Source: an uncultured Rhizobiaceae group bacterium (lineage in GTDB: Bacteria; Pseudomonadota; Alphaproteobacteria; Rhizobiales; Rhizobiaceae). Taken from it: DNA of 64,000 nt. A model generated the notes under the pieces. That model made no database searches, was not told the DNA's origin, and was given only the letters and a program-made list of their open reading frames with translations. The DNA lies in NCBI GenBank assembly GCA_937930845.1, contig CALHBJ010000004.1, positions 62,001-126,000 of the forward strand, given 5' to 3'. Shown one piece after another: positions 1 through 8,264 of the stretch (its first letter is position 1; each line of letters begins with the position of its first letter). The position numbers and the translations under genes were made by a program.

Positions 1-230
1 TCCCATTCAGTCATTTTGCCCAATGCGCCGATCATGGACAGATTCATCATGGAACGGGTTTTGGCGTCGATCACATCGTCACCCCATCCAAAGCCCCAGC
101 ACCAGGCGGTCATGGCCTCCTGGAATGGTCGTGTGAGCGCGTCGGCGGATGCAAGGTTCTTCTCCACATACTCCGCCCCCAGCGTGGTTTTGCGTTGTTC
201 AAGGCCCGTTTCAAAAAGCTTGTCGTCCAT
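1..230 (-). CDS. Carboxymuconolactone decarboxylase family protein (PcaC-like), 3' end cut off
   Basis: The gene reads off the left edge of the window; about 76 N-terminal codons from an ATG at 228-230 are present and absent from the ORF track because the stop lies outside. The peptide contains WCWGFGWGDD followed by KTRSMMNLSMIGALGKMTEW, typical of the N-terminal half of 4-carboxymuconolactone decarboxylase-like proteins of the AhpD/CMD fold. PcaC decarboxylates gamma-carboxymuconolactone in the protocatechuate branch of the beta-ketoadipate pathway, but many family members sit in unrelated operons, and the Cys/His region is not visible here. It is divergent from the Lin0512 pair. Family confidence is good; the reaction is unknown. 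Confidence 0.75.
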   Translation of the reverse strand, partial: MDDKLFETGLEQRKTTLGAEYVEKNLASADALTRPFQEAMTAWCWGFGWGDDVIDAKTRSMMNLSMIGALGKMTEW

Positions 231-411
231 GTCTGTTTCTCCCGTGTTTTGAAAGAGCGTGGCTTAGAGTGACAGGGAACTCAATCGAACATTGCCAACG
301 GATAGCGCATCATCTGGGGAAAGAATTTTGCAGAAGGGAAAAGCTGTTAGCTGCACCTGAATTCGCGCTAGGTTATCGCCAGATCTATTTTGTCACAGCG
401 GGAATTTGCAC

Positions 412-777
412 ATGCCACTCAAACGCATGGTCATGGAGTTGGGAATGGGAACTGATCTTCAAGGCGAAGATTATACCAAGGCCGCGTGCCGGGCTCTGCA
501 CAATGCGCTGCGTCAAAACTCGCTCACTGTGGCGGATGCCTTTGGGGTTTCGCGGGATGAAATGGTGGTGGAGATCGTGATTGGTGTTCAACATCCTGAC
601 CGTGTCGACACGCAAATGGTTGCCGATGTCTTGCCCTATGGCAGCCGCACGGTGCGTGTGGAGCAGGGCGGCATGGACACGCCCAAGGAAAATGGGGGCA
701 CCACCGTTATGGCAAATGCTGCCGTTCTTGTTTTTCTTGACCTGCCAGAGGGAACCCATGGGGAGGCGGCCACATGA
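412..777 (+). CDS. Lin0512 family protein, first copy
   Basis: A small protein of about 121 residues of the Lin0512 conserved family, whose function I do not know. Diagnostic pieces are MELGMGTDLQGEDYTKAACRA near the N-terminus, LPYG near residue 75, and the C-terminal pattern of alternating small and hydrophobic residues. The track starts at a TTG at 406; I prefer the ATG two codons later. It overlaps the next gene by an ATGA junction and is about 40 percent identical to it by eye, so the two are tandem paralogues that are probably co-translated. The 180 bp before it, shared with the divergent PcaC-like gene, should hold the promoters. Confidence 0.7.
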   Translation: MPLKRMVMELGMGTDLQGEDYTKAACRALHNALRQNSLTVADAFGVSRDEMVVEIVIGVQHPDRVDTQMVADVLPYGSRTVRVEQGGMDTPKENGGTTVMANAAVLVFLDLPEGTHGEAAT

Positions 778-1130
778 GCGCGCCTAAGCCTCCACTGAAA
801 CGCATCATATTGGAAATGGGTACGGGCAATGACCTCTATGGCGAAGACTATACGAAAGCGGCAAAACGCGCTGTGCAGGACGCGATACACCATTCATCCA
901 TCATCCTGTTCACAAGCCTGGGTATCGATCCGCAGACCATGCAGATTGAACTGAATATCGCAGCACAAAAGCCACAAGAGGTTGATCTGGAAGAGGTCGC
1001 CCGTGAATTGCCTTACGGTCAGGTATTTCCAAAAGCCGTTTTTGGTGGGCTGGACATCCATGATGAAGACAATGACCGCACCAGCGTCATTGTGAATGCC
1101 GGCATTATTGTGCGTTTGCCGCTGGGATGA
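774..1130 (+). CDS. Lin0512 family protein, second copy
   Basis: 118 residues, in the same family as the preceding gene, with MGTGNDLYGEDYTKAAKRA near the start and ELPYGQ followed by a GGLDI segment. It starts inside the stop region of its paralogue (ATGA), which points to translational coupling and possibly a heteromeric complex. No signal peptide or membrane segment is visible, so both should be cytosolic. No catalytic motif is known to me for the family, and no function is assigned. The gene ends 38 bp before the convergent TolC-family gene. Confidence 0.7.
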   Translation: MSAPKPPLKRIILEMGTGNDLYGEDYTKAAKRAVQDAIHHSSIILFTSLGIDPQTMQIELNIAAQKPQEVDLEEVARELPYGQVFPKAVFGGLDIHDEDNDRTSVIVNAGIIVRLPLG

Positions 1131-1168
1131 TTATTGGGGGGGAGTGGATTGAAGCGCCAAATGGGGTG

Positions 1169-2536
1169 TTAGCGCCCGGAGGGAGTGCGCAGTCCGAACC
1201 AGCGGTCGACTGTTTTCTCGTAATGCTCTTTCGGCTCATAGCGGGCGACCTTCAGGCGAAGGCGTTTCGCATCCAGGCGACCTACTGACGACAAAAGACC
1301 GTAACCGGCAACGATGCGGTTGCGTTTGGCCTGAACAAGCGCCAACTGGGCATTGAGCAGTGTGCTTTGCGTTTGCAGAACATCAAGCTGGGTGCGCTGC
1401 CCCACATTGCGTTCTTCGGTCACGCCTTCAACGGCAATGCGTGCGGCCCGTACCTGGGCCTGATTGGAACGGATATTGGCACGGGCGGTCACCAGCGTAG
1501 TCCAGGATGCAACAATGTCGTTGCGAACCTGGTCGCGAACCTGATCAACTTCAATGCGGCGCTGGCCCAGAATTTCCTTGTTCTGACGCACGGTCGCGCT
1601 GGCGCCTCCACCCTGATAGAGCGGCACAGACAGATTAAGCGTGGCGGCGGCGGACGCGCTGTCATTGCCCTGAACGCCATTGTTGAAGTCCCGGTTGGCC
1701 GAACCGCGCAAGGATAGTGTTGGCAGAAATTCGCCCTCTGCGGTTTTCACATTGAACGCTGCCAAATCGACAATATGTTGGGTCATGCGAATGGCCGGGT
1801 GTTCAACGGCACCAATGGAAATGGCCTGTTCCAATGAATGGGGATAAAGCCGCAGGACGGGCCTTGGTGAATTTAGTTTTCCCGGGTTCTTGCCGATGAT
1901 CTGGCGATAGACGGCGCGCGCGGCCTGGAGATTGGCATTGGCGGTGGCCAGTTCGGCCTGGGCGAGCGCCAACTGGCCTTCACTTTGGGCCAGATCGGTG
2001 CGCGTTCCTTCGCCCACTTCCAAGCGGGCACGTGAAGAGCGCACCTGCTCTTGCAGGAAACTTAGATTCTGTTTGCGGATGGCTAGGATTTCCTGGGCCA
2101 AGATAACGTCTGAATAGGCGGTTGAAGCATTGAACAAAACGTCCTGTTCAACCTTGCGCAAGGTTTCGCGGCTGGCCAGCACATTGGCTTCGGCCGCTTT
2201 TACCGAGTTGATGGTTCGAAAACCACGAAACAGATTTTGATCGACCGTGATACCAAAACCAAAGGGCGTGAACGTCTCTGCTGATGTGCCCAGGGCCGTA
2301 TTTGAAACGGAGCGATTGACCCCGGCATTTGCAGATAAAAAGACCTGGGGACGGAACGGGGTTTTTGACAGGGCAACGCCTTCGTCGACAGATCTCGTCT
2401 GGGCGCGCTGGATGTTGAGGCTGGGATTGGCTTTGTAGGCAGTGGCCAGTGCTTCACTGATTGATTCCGCGTGTGACGGGCTCACGGCAGTTGCTGCGAT
2501 CAAAGTCGCTGCGCAGAAATACCAACGCAATTGCAT
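1169..2536 (-). CDS. tolC: TolC family outer membrane protein
   Basis: 455 residues with a cleavable signal peptide (cleavage expected after SPSHA), then the two-fold repeated TolC/OEP architecture. SISEALATAYKANPSL opens the first repeat, with GFGITVDQNLFRGFRT and the long coiled-coil segments around LAQSEGQLALAQAELATANA, and later LNLSVPLYQGG and QLDVLQTQSTLLNAQLALVQA in the second repeat. TolC trimers form the outer-membrane duct for tripartite RND or ABC efflux and type I secretion. No inner-membrane pump or adaptor lies next to it, so it is probably the general housekeeping duct. Length is normal for alphaproteobacteria. Family confidence is high; the cargo is unknown. Confidence 0.9.
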   Translation of the reverse strand: MQLRWYFCAATLIAATAVSPSHAESISEALATAYKANPSLNIQRAQTRSVDEGVALSKTPFRPQVFLSANAGVNRSVSNTALGTSAETFTPFGFGITVDQNLFRGFRTINSVKAAEANVLASRETLRKVEQDVLFNASTAYSDVILAQEILAIRKQNLSFLQEQVRSSRARLEVGEGTRTDLAQSEGQLALAQAELATANANLQAARAVYRQIIGKNPGKLNSPRPVLRLYPHSLEQAISIGAVEHPAIRMTQHIVDLAAFNVKTAEGEFLPTLSLRGSANRDFNNGVQGNDSASAAATLNLSVPLYQGGGASATVRQNKEILGQRRIEVDQVRDQVRNDIVASWTTLVTARANIRSNQAQVRAARIAVEGVTEERNVGQRTQLDVLQTQSTLLNAQLALVQAKRNRIVAGYGLLSSVGRLDAKRLRLKVARYEPKEHYEKTVDRWFGLRTPSGR

Positions 2537-2771
2537 GCCAACTCAACTCCAGTTTCACCACGTCCCGGGATGCAGGCCGTATTTGGCGAATACGCAACTC
2601 ATTTCAGGTGTTGCGTTCAAACCAACGGGCCGAAGGGACGATAGTCCATGGGCCAGTGACTTGAAAGCGTATGTGTTGATAATATCCCCACCTGAACATT
2701 ACAAATTGTCGTGGTTTGAGGTTTCAAAACCAATAACGTGGGCAATTTTTACCAACGGAAAAGGATGACCA

Positions 2772-3566
2772 TTGGAACAGGCAGCGGCCTTCCGGCAAGA
2801 AGTTGGCGAACTTGCCCGCATTCTAAAGCCTCTTGATGACACCGATTGGCAACGGGAAACTCAGTTTAAGTGTTGGAAAATAAACGATATTCTGGTTCAT
2901 CTTCACTTTTGGAATGAGATGGCCGATCTGGCTCTTGTGGCACCGTCAAAATTTGAGGCTCGCGCAGAAGATGCCGTCAGGGCTGTGGCGTCGCGCGGAC
3001 TTCGGGAATATGAAAATCTGGCTATTTTGTCGCGTGGGCGCAGATTGTTTGAAACCTGGTACGAATTTGCCAATGAAATGGCTGACCGGTGGGAATCGCT
3101 TGACCCTAAATTGCGTGTGAAATGGGTGGGGCCCGACATGTCGGTGCGCTCCTCCATGACCGCACGGCAAATGGAAACTTGGGCCCATGGTCATGAAGTG
3201 TTTGATGTGTTGGGCAAGACCCGCAGTGAAAGCGACCGTATCCGCAATATTGTCATGTTGGGTATCAACACGTTTGCATGGTCTTTCCATGTGCAGGGCC
3301 ATGAAGTTCCGGTCCACATTCCTCAATTGAAACTCAAGGCCCCATCGGGTGAGGAATGGACATTTGGCGAAGAAGGGCATGGCCAGATCACCGGCAGTGC
3401 GGTTGGGTTTGCGCAAATCGTGACACAGACCCGCAATGTGAATGATACCGATATCGTTACACGCGGTGATGTGGCACGTATGTGGATGGAAACCGCACAA
3501 TGTTTTGCCGGTCCAGCGGAAGCGCCACCGGCTGCTGGCACCAGATATATTGGAGACCCCAATTGA
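2772..3566 (+). CDS. TIGR03084-type DinB/maleylpyruvate-isomerase-fold protein
   Basis: 264 residues resembling the TIGR03084 family of predicted metal-binding proteins. The N-terminal region has a DinB/MDMPI-like four-helix layout with LVHLHFWNEMADLAL, and a later ARQMETWAHGHEVFD segment supplies the histidine typical of the metal site. The start is a TTG preceded by AAGGA at a good distance; the nearby ATG is in another frame. The stop overlaps the TTG start of ureidoglycolate lyase by four bases (TTGA), so the two are probably co-translated. The biochemical role is unknown; the coupling suggests a role in ureide or related nitrogen catabolism. Confidence 0.7.
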   Translation: MEQAAAFRQEVGELARILKPLDDTDWQRETQFKCWKINDILVHLHFWNEMADLALVAPSKFEARAEDAVRAVASRGLREYENLAILSRGRRLFETWYEFANEMADRWESLDPKLRVKWVGPDMSVRSSMTARQMETWAHGHEVFDVLGKTRSESDRIRNIVMLGINTFAWSFHVQGHEVPVHIPQLKLKAPSGEEWTFGEEGHGQITGSAVGFAQIVTQTRNVNDTDIVTRGDVARMWMETAQCFAGPAEAPPAAGTRYIGDPN

Positions 3567-4075
3567 GCATCCCAAATCTGCCCAAAATACAGGCCGAGCC
3601 GCTCACCCATGGTGCGTTCGCGCCCTATGGGGAGGTAATTGAAAAACCCGGCGCGGAGCAGATTACCATCAACCAGGGCATGTGCATTCGCCACCACGGA
3701 CTGGCCACAGCGGACGTGACGGGAGAGGGAGGCGAAGTCATCATCAACATATTTTCGGGCCAGCCCTATCAAACCCCGCTGGTGGTTGGTCTGGTTGAGC
3801 GCCATCCTTTGGGGTCACAGGCCTTTTATCCGCTTGGCGATGGGGATTGGCTGGTGATTGTGTGTGACGATGATGTGGGCGTTCCTGTGCGACCGAGAGC
3901 CTTTCTGGCAACCGGCGATCAGGGTGTGAATTTGAAGCGAAATCAATGGCATGGTGTGCTGACACCGCTGAATTCAGTATCTGATTTTCTGGTTGTTGAT
4001 CGTGGTGGGCCTGGCAATAATCTTGAGGAATTTGAATTCCCTAAAGACACTGGCTTTATCGTCACGCTGGACTGA
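3563..4075 (+). CDS. allA: Ureidoglycolate lyase
   Basis: The likely product is 170 residues from a TTG at 3563; the track extends to an ATG inside the upstream gene, which I consider a false extension. Ureidoglycolate lyase splits (S)-ureidoglycolate into glyoxylate and urea, the last step of allantoin breakdown. Family marks are the opening PLTHGAFAPYGEVIE, the central VVGLVERHPLGSQAFYPL and the later KRNQWHGVLTPL, which match the cupin-like AllA fold and its usual length. Translational overlap with the upstream gene and neighbouring ureide genes support the call. Confidence 0.88.
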   Translation: MSIPNLPKIQAEPLTHGAFAPYGEVIEKPGAEQITINQGMCIRHHGLATADVTGEGGEVIINIFSGQPYQTPLVVGLVERHPLGSQAFYPLGDGDWLVIVCDDDVGVPVRPRAFLATGDQGVNLKRNQWHGVLTPLNSVSDFLVVDRGGPGNNLEEFEFPKDTGFIVTLD

Positions 4076-4093
4076 CCGGGCAGCGCGTGTCGG

Positions 4094-4912
4094 CTACAAC
4101 GCCATGTGTCGATTGACATCCTTGTAGAGCAAATAGCGAAATGGCTCAGGCCCGGCAGCGTAACAGGCCTGGGGACAAAAAGCGCGTAACCACATGAAGT
4201 CTCCGGCTTCTACCTCAATCCAGTCCTGGTTGAGTTTGTAGACAGCTTTGCCCTGTATCACCGTTATTCCATGTTCCATCACATGGGTTTCTTCAAAAGG
4301 AATAACGCCGCCGGGTTGAAATGTAACGATGTTGAGATGCATGTCGTGGCGCACATCGTCGGGATCGACGAAACGGGACGTGGCCCAAACGCCGTTGGTG
4401 TCCGGCATGTGGGTGGGTTCCACATCCTTGTCATGGGTGAAGAATGCCTGCGGCACATCAATGCCTTCCACTTCCTCATAGGCCTTGCGAATCCAGTAGA
4501 AACGGCAAACGTCTTCGCTTGTATTGATTGCGCTCCAGATTGTGGCGGGCGGTATGAACGCATATCCGCCTGGTGTCATTTTATTGGCTTCGCCATCCAT
4601 GGTGATTGTGATTTCACCTTCCACAATGAACAGGATCGCTTCTGCCTCAAGGCTGGGTTCGGGTTGGTTGCTGCCACCGCCGGGACCGACTTCCATCAGG
4701 TATTGTGAAAAAGATTCGGCAAAGCCGGACAGGGGGCGGGCGAGGGTCCAAACCCGGGTGTCGCGCCAATGGGGTAGGCGGCTGGTGACAATGTCGCGTT
4801 GAACCGTGCGCGGTATAAACGCATAGGCCTCGGTGAATATGCTGCGGTTGGGCATCAACTCGGTTTGGGCTGGATGGCCGCCCGTTGAGGCGGTGTAAGT
4901 GCGGTGGGACAT
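4094..4912 (-). CDS. allE: (S)-ureidoglycine aminohydrolase (bicupin)
   Basis: 272 residues with two cupin domains, the size and architecture of (S)-ureidoglycine aminohydrolase (AllE/YlbA/UGHY), which converts (S)-ureidoglycine to (S)-ureidoglycolate with release of ammonia, directly upstream of AllA. The C-terminal cupin carries the probable metal site in FEETHVMEHG, and a later CPQ supplies a further candidate ligand. The first cupin has VEGEITITMDG and PPATIW but lacks a clear His-rich motif, as expected for the inactive domain. It is convergent with allA and divergent from uraH across a 388 bp control region. Known members need manganese and act on the product of allantoate amidohydrolase, which is not in this window. 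Confidence 0.9.
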   Translation of the reverse strand: MSHRTYTASTGGHPAQTELMPNRSIFTEAYAFIPRTVQRDIVTSRLPHWRDTRVWTLARPLSGFAESFSQYLMEVGPGGGSNQPEPSLEAEAILFIVEGEITITMDGEANKMTPGGYAFIPPATIWSAINTSEDVCRFYWIRKAYEEVEGIDVPQAFFTHDKDVEPTHMPDTNGVWATSRFVDPDDVRHDMHLNIVTFQPGGVIPFEETHVMEHGITVIQGKAVYKLNQDWIEVEAGDFMWLRAFCPQACYAAGPEPFRYLLYKDVNRHMAL

Positions 4913-5300
4913 TGGGAGGACTTTCGATGTTAGGACAGCAGATCTTTCAACCGCAAATGGGCAATCCGATCGACCTGTAAACAGGCAGATTGAAATTCTT
5001 CTTCGCTTGATATTTCAATATGTTGTTGGAAAGCGTCAAGAATTTGATTCTTATTGAAACGCTACACCGCGATAGTGAAGAGATATCCGAATTTCCCGGT
5101 GTAACAGGTGTTGGGCTGAGTTGGCCCATAGCCATGTATATTCCGGGGGTAAGGCAGATTTCCAGGCGCTGGCGGTTGCTCGTCATGGGTGTTCAGTTTC
5201 AGATGCGCCTAATCTGTTTACAAAGCAGGGGCGCAGATGTGTGCCACTAGGCCAAGGGTCAAGGGTCAAGGACTGAGGGGCAAGAAAAGGAGAGGCAGGA
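4913..5300. promoter_or_regulatory. Divergent control region between allE and uraH
   Basis: 388 bp with no credible gene; the 76-codon ORF inside lacks family resemblance. The 8-mer TGTAAACA occurs at 4976-4983, within the inverted repeat CCTGT-AA-ACAGG, and its reverse complement TGTTTACA at 5215-5222, so one copy lies near each divergent gene. A short tandem repeat of GGGTCAA is present around 5254-5271. A common repressor of the ureide genes binding the 8-mers is plausible but unproven; no regulator gene lies in this island. Confidence 0.35.
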
Positions 5301-5669
5301 ATGTCACAAGGTTATCTCACAACCCACGTATTGGACACGGCCCGTGGTGTGCCAGCCGCGAATATCGCGATTGCCCTTTACCGGGTGAGCGGCAATTCAC
5401 ATAAAAAGATTGCAGACGCTGTCACCAATGATGACGGGCGCACCGACAGCCCAATCCTGCCGCAGGATAAATTTAAACCCGGTACTTACGAACTGATCTT
5501 TTTTGCAGGTGACTATCTGCGCAGCACGGGGCTCGTGGACAATGAAGGCGGTGCACCGCTTTTTCTGGATCAGATCCCGATCCGGTTTGGCATTGATGAT
5601 GCCGATGCCCATTACCATGTGCCACTGCTGCTATCGCCGTTTGGCTATTCAACCTATCGCGGCAGCTAG
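5301..5669 (+). CDS. uraH: 5-hydroxyisourate hydrolase (transthyretin-like)
   Basis: 122 residues, the usual length of hydroxyisourate hydrolase, which opens 5-hydroxyisourate (the product of urate oxidase) to OHCU. The N-terminus [16 protein letters not shown] holds the conserved catalytic His and the LDT motif; [19 protein letters not shown] at the end is the C-terminal signature, with the terminal YRGS tetrapeptide. The homotetramer acts in the cytosol or peroxisome in known cases; no signal peptide is visible. An AGGAGAGGCAGG purine tract precedes the ATG. Urate oxidase and OHCU decarboxylase are not in this window. Confidence 0.95.
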   Translation: MSQGYLTTHVLDTARGVPAANIAIALYRVSGNSHKKIADAVTNDDGRTDSPILPQDKFKPGTYELIFFAGDYLRSTGLVDNEGGAPLFLDQIPIRFGIDDADAHYHVPLLLSPFGYSTYRGS

Positions 5670-5697
5670 GAGCAGGAGCCTCGCCTGGCTCAGCTCC
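5669..5697. terminator. Hairpin between convergent uraH and the thioredoxin-like gene
   Basis: GGAGC-AG-GAGCC-TCGCCT-GGCTC-A-GCTCC folds into a two-part stem of ten pairs with a small interior asymmetry. It starts at the last base of the uraH stop and includes the last codons of the opposite gene. There is no T-tract on either side, so intrinsic termination is uncertain; it may protect mRNA 3' ends. Confidence 0.35.
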
Positions 5698-6235
5698 ACT
5701 TGATCGAACAACCAATGCTTGGCTTTTGGTCGCGGGGGCCGTTGCCGGTTTTGCCAATCAGGCGCATGGCATCAACCAGTTCGCGGGTTCTTTGGGTTGC
5801 ATCTCCCATGGCAGCATCGTCGAGGCGTCCGCGATATTGCAGTTCGCCGGCGGCGTTGAGGCCGAAAAAATCCGGTGTGCAAACCGCATTATAGGCTTTG
5901 CCCACGCTTTGATCCTCGTCGACGAGATAGGGGAAGGGAAAGTCGTGTTGCCGGGCAAACTGTTTCATGTTGGCCGGGCTGTCGGCCTCAACATAGGTGT
6001 AGTCGTTGGACATGATGGCCAGCACACCAAATCCGTCCTGCATGAGTTCGCGCGTGTCGGATGCCAGCCGATCTGCAATCGCTTTAACGTAAGGACAGTG
6101 GTTGCAAATAAATGCGATGAGCAGTCCGTTGGGACCGATGTGATCGCCCATGGAATAGTCCAGCCCATCAGCATCCTTGAGGCTGAAATTGGGGGCTTTC
6201 CAGCCAAAGTCGCAAAGGGGAGTATCGAGCAGCAT
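5690..6235 (-). CDS. Thioredoxin family protein (AhpC/TSA-like)
   Basis: About 181 residues from the ATG at 6235; the track adds 13 codons upstream. The sequence MLLDTPLCDFGWKAPNFSL matches a common proteobacterial family of cytosolic thioredoxin-fold proteins, and FICNHCPYVKAI carries the CxxC-containing active-site region (CNHC). VEADSPANMKQFARQHDFPFPYL and the TPDFFGL segment with the cis-proline region follow. No signal peptide or lipobox is seen. It is likely a thiol-disulfide oxidoreductase or peroxiredoxin-like enzyme of unknown partner. It is convergent with uraH and nothing links it to ureide metabolism beyond position. Confidence 0.8.
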   Translation of the reverse strand: MLLDTPLCDFGWKAPNFSLKDADGLDYSMGDHIGPNGLLIAFICNHCPYVKAIADRLASDTRELMQDGFGVLAIMSNDYTYVEADSPANMKQFARQHDFPFPYLVDEDQSVGKAYNAVCTPDFFGLNAAGELQYRGRLDDAAMGDATQRTRELVDAMRLIGKTGNGPRDQKPSIGCSIKWS

Positions 6236-6473
6236 ATTCTCACATCCTCGTATCTTGGAGCTTTTTAAACCCAAACCAAACGTGTCTGTTCCGGTTCATT
6301 CTGAATTCCATTTAGGGATACATTGCGCCAATTCCCATGCTCATGTCACGCACAACGGGTCGAGCTTGGTCCGGTTTCATGGGCGAATGGGATTCCTGAC
6401 CCGATCGTGTCTGGATAAACCGGGTGTGGCTGGCTAAGGTTTTGGTTCTCGCAACCGCAGGTATTTATGCATC

Positions 6474-7604
6474 ATGGCTTCGTCGACCTCATCTGTAGAT
6501 CCGCATGGTTTGATGGAATTTTCCGTCGTGTTCACCGACCGTTCCCTCAACCATATGTCCCAGAGCTTTCAACAGGTGATGCGCGATATCTATGCCACGC
6601 TCAACGAAGTGTACCACGCAAGCGCGGCTGTTGTTGTGCCGGGCGGGGGAACCTACGGCATGGAAGCGGTGGCCCGGCAATTTGCCACGGGTGAGAAAGT
6701 GCTGGTGGTGCGCAATGGCTTCTTTTCTTATCGGTGGAGCCAGATATTCGATGCGGGCAATATCCCCTCTGAAGCCATCGTCTTGAAAGCCCGCGAACAG
6801 GGCAATACAAAACCGGCTCCTTTTGCGCCGCATCCCATTGAAGATGTGATCAAAAAAATTGAAGAAGAAAAACCCGGCGTTGTATTTGCACCCCATGTGG
6901 AAACCTCCGCAGGGATCATTTTGCCCGATGACTATATCACTGCCATGGCCGATGCCGCGCACCGTGTCGGCGCGTTGTTTGTGCTTGATTGCATCGCTTC
7001 CGGCACCGTTTGGGTTGATATGGAAGCGACTGGTGTAGATGTGTTGATCAGCGCGCCACAAAAGGGCTGGAGCGCTTCTCCTTCCGCTGGACTGGTGATG
7101 CTCAGCGAGGCTGCTGTTGCGCGATTGGAAACCACAAAGAGCACAAGCTTTGCGGTGGATCTGGCGAAGTGGCACCAGATCATGCAGGCCTATATCAATG
7201 GGGGGCACGCCTATCACGGCACCATGCCCACGGATGCGCTGACCGGGTTCCGGGATACCATGCTGGAAACAAAAGAATATGGCTTCGATAAAGTGTGCGA
7301 GGAACAATGGGAACTCGGCCGCCGGGTCCGCGCCCTGTTAGCCTCAAAAGGATATAAAAGCGTGGCCGCGCCAGGGTTTGAAGCGCCCGGCGTGGTGGTT
7401 AGCTATACCGATGATCCCGACATTCAAAACGGTAAGAAATTCGCCGCCGAAGGTATGCAAATTGCTGCCGGTGTGCCGCTGATGTGTGATGAGCCTGCCG
7501 ATTTCAGAACTTTCCGCATTGGTTTGTTTGGATTGGACAAATTGCACAATGTGGACGGCACGATCGAAAAGCTTGAGGCGGTGTTGAACCGGGTGGAACA
7601 GTAG
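6474..7604 (+). CDS. Class-V aminotransferase (alanine/ureidoglycine-glyoxylate aminotransferase-like)
   Basis: 376 residues of the PLP-dependent aspartate-aminotransferase-fold class V. VVPGGGTYGMEAVARQFA is the cofactor phosphate-binding region, LFVLDCIASGTVW holds the Asp contacting the pyridine nitrogen, and ISAPQKGWSASP holds the Schiff-base lysine. Related enzymes transaminate glyoxylate using alanine, serine or, for Bacillus PucG, (S)-ureidoglycine. Because the other genes here end in glyoxylate, a role in glyoxylate amination or in the PucG-type bypass is reasonable, but substrate cannot be read from the sequence. The ATG at 6474 is used; a start near VEFSVV homologues is possible. 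Confidence 0.75.
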   Translation: MASSTSSVDPHGLMEFSVVFTDRSLNHMSQSFQQVMRDIYATLNEVYHASAAVVVPGGGTYGMEAVARQFATGEKVLVVRNGFFSYRWSQIFDAGNIPSEAIVLKAREQGNTKPAPFAPHPIEDVIKKIEEEKPGVVFAPHVETSAGIILPDDYITAMADAAHRVGALFVLDCIASGTVWVDMEATGVDVLISAPQKGWSASPSAGLVMLSEAAVARLETTKSTSFAVDLAKWHQIMQAYINGGHAYHGTMPTDALTGFRDTMLETKEYGFDKVCEEQWELGRRVRALLASKGYKSVAAPGFEAPGVVVSYTDDPDIQNGKKFAAEGMQIAAGVPLMCDEPADFRTFRIGLFGLDKLHNVDGTIEKLEAVLNRVEQ

Positions 7605-7653
7605 ACTGCCAAGGCTTGAAACAGGCGCGTTGATCGAACTGGGATAGGGTGAC

Positions 7654-8259
7654 TTAGAAATTGAGTTGCGGAAAGCGGTCGATGTAAATTCGAAACCAGG
7701 GCGTGTAGTGGGATGGGTTTTTGCCCATGTCCTCACGAATTTCCGCAGCACTTGCCCAACGGGTTTCGCAAACTTCGTTAGGGTTGGGGCGAATGGCGAT
7801 TTGGGATTTGTCCACCTGTGCGCAAAACATGTGAACGCGCTCTCGCTCCCACATTCCATTGCCCACATCGGCTGAATATTCGACAATCAACTTGTGTTCC
7901 ACCGGCACGGCAAGCCCAAGCTCTTCATCCAAACGGCGCGTCACGGCCGCCTCAATGTCTTCGCCAAAATGGGGGTGGGTGCAACAGGTGTTCGCCCATT
8001 GCCCGCCGCAATGATATTTTGAAAGCGCCCGCCGTTGAATCAGCAGCTTGTCCTTGTCAAAAATAAATGCCGACAGAGCAAGGTGGTGAACGCCCTCAAT
8101 ATGGGCGGTAATTTTTTCAATCGGGTACAGGGTGCCGTCTGCGGCGATGGCCGGAATCATAATTGCAGGGTCGGTCAAAGGTGGAGATGTTGCCTGGGCT
8201 GCGGCCATGGAACCTTCCCCGTTCGTTCCCGGCACCGGGCACAAAATGTCATCCAGCAT
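7654..8259 (-). CDS. idi: Isopentenyl-diphosphate delta-isomerase, type I
   Basis: About 201 residues from the ATG at 8259; the track extends 14 codons into the end of hemA. Type I Idi interconverts IPP and DMAPP, using a Nudix-like fold with Zn and Mg. GGQWANTCCTHPHFGED contains the catalytic Cys and metal-binding His, RRLDEELG is the Nudix-like helix, and YSADVGNGMWERERVHMF contains the second catalytic Glu region. The gap to hemA is five bases, so the two form a transcription unit. Type I enzymes are patchy in alphaproteobacteria that use the MEP pathway; phototrophs often keep one for carotenoid and bacteriochlorophyll side chains. Confidence 0.9.
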   Translation of the reverse strand: MLDDILCPVPGTNGEGSMAAAQATSPPLTDPAIMIPAIAADGTLYPIEKITAHIEGVHHLALSAFIFDKDKLLIQRRALSKYHCGGQWANTCCTHPHFGEDIEAAVTRRLDEELGLAVPVEHKLIVEYSADVGNGMWERERVHMFCAQVDKSQIAIRPNPNEVCETRWASAAEIREDMGKNPSHYTPWFRIYIDRFPQLNF

Positions 8260-8264
8260 GGAAT

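Noticed and set aside
5020-5250. 76-codon ORF between allE and uraH
   Set aside because: No ribosome site of note, unusual composition and no similarity to any family known to me; the region is better read as regulatory.
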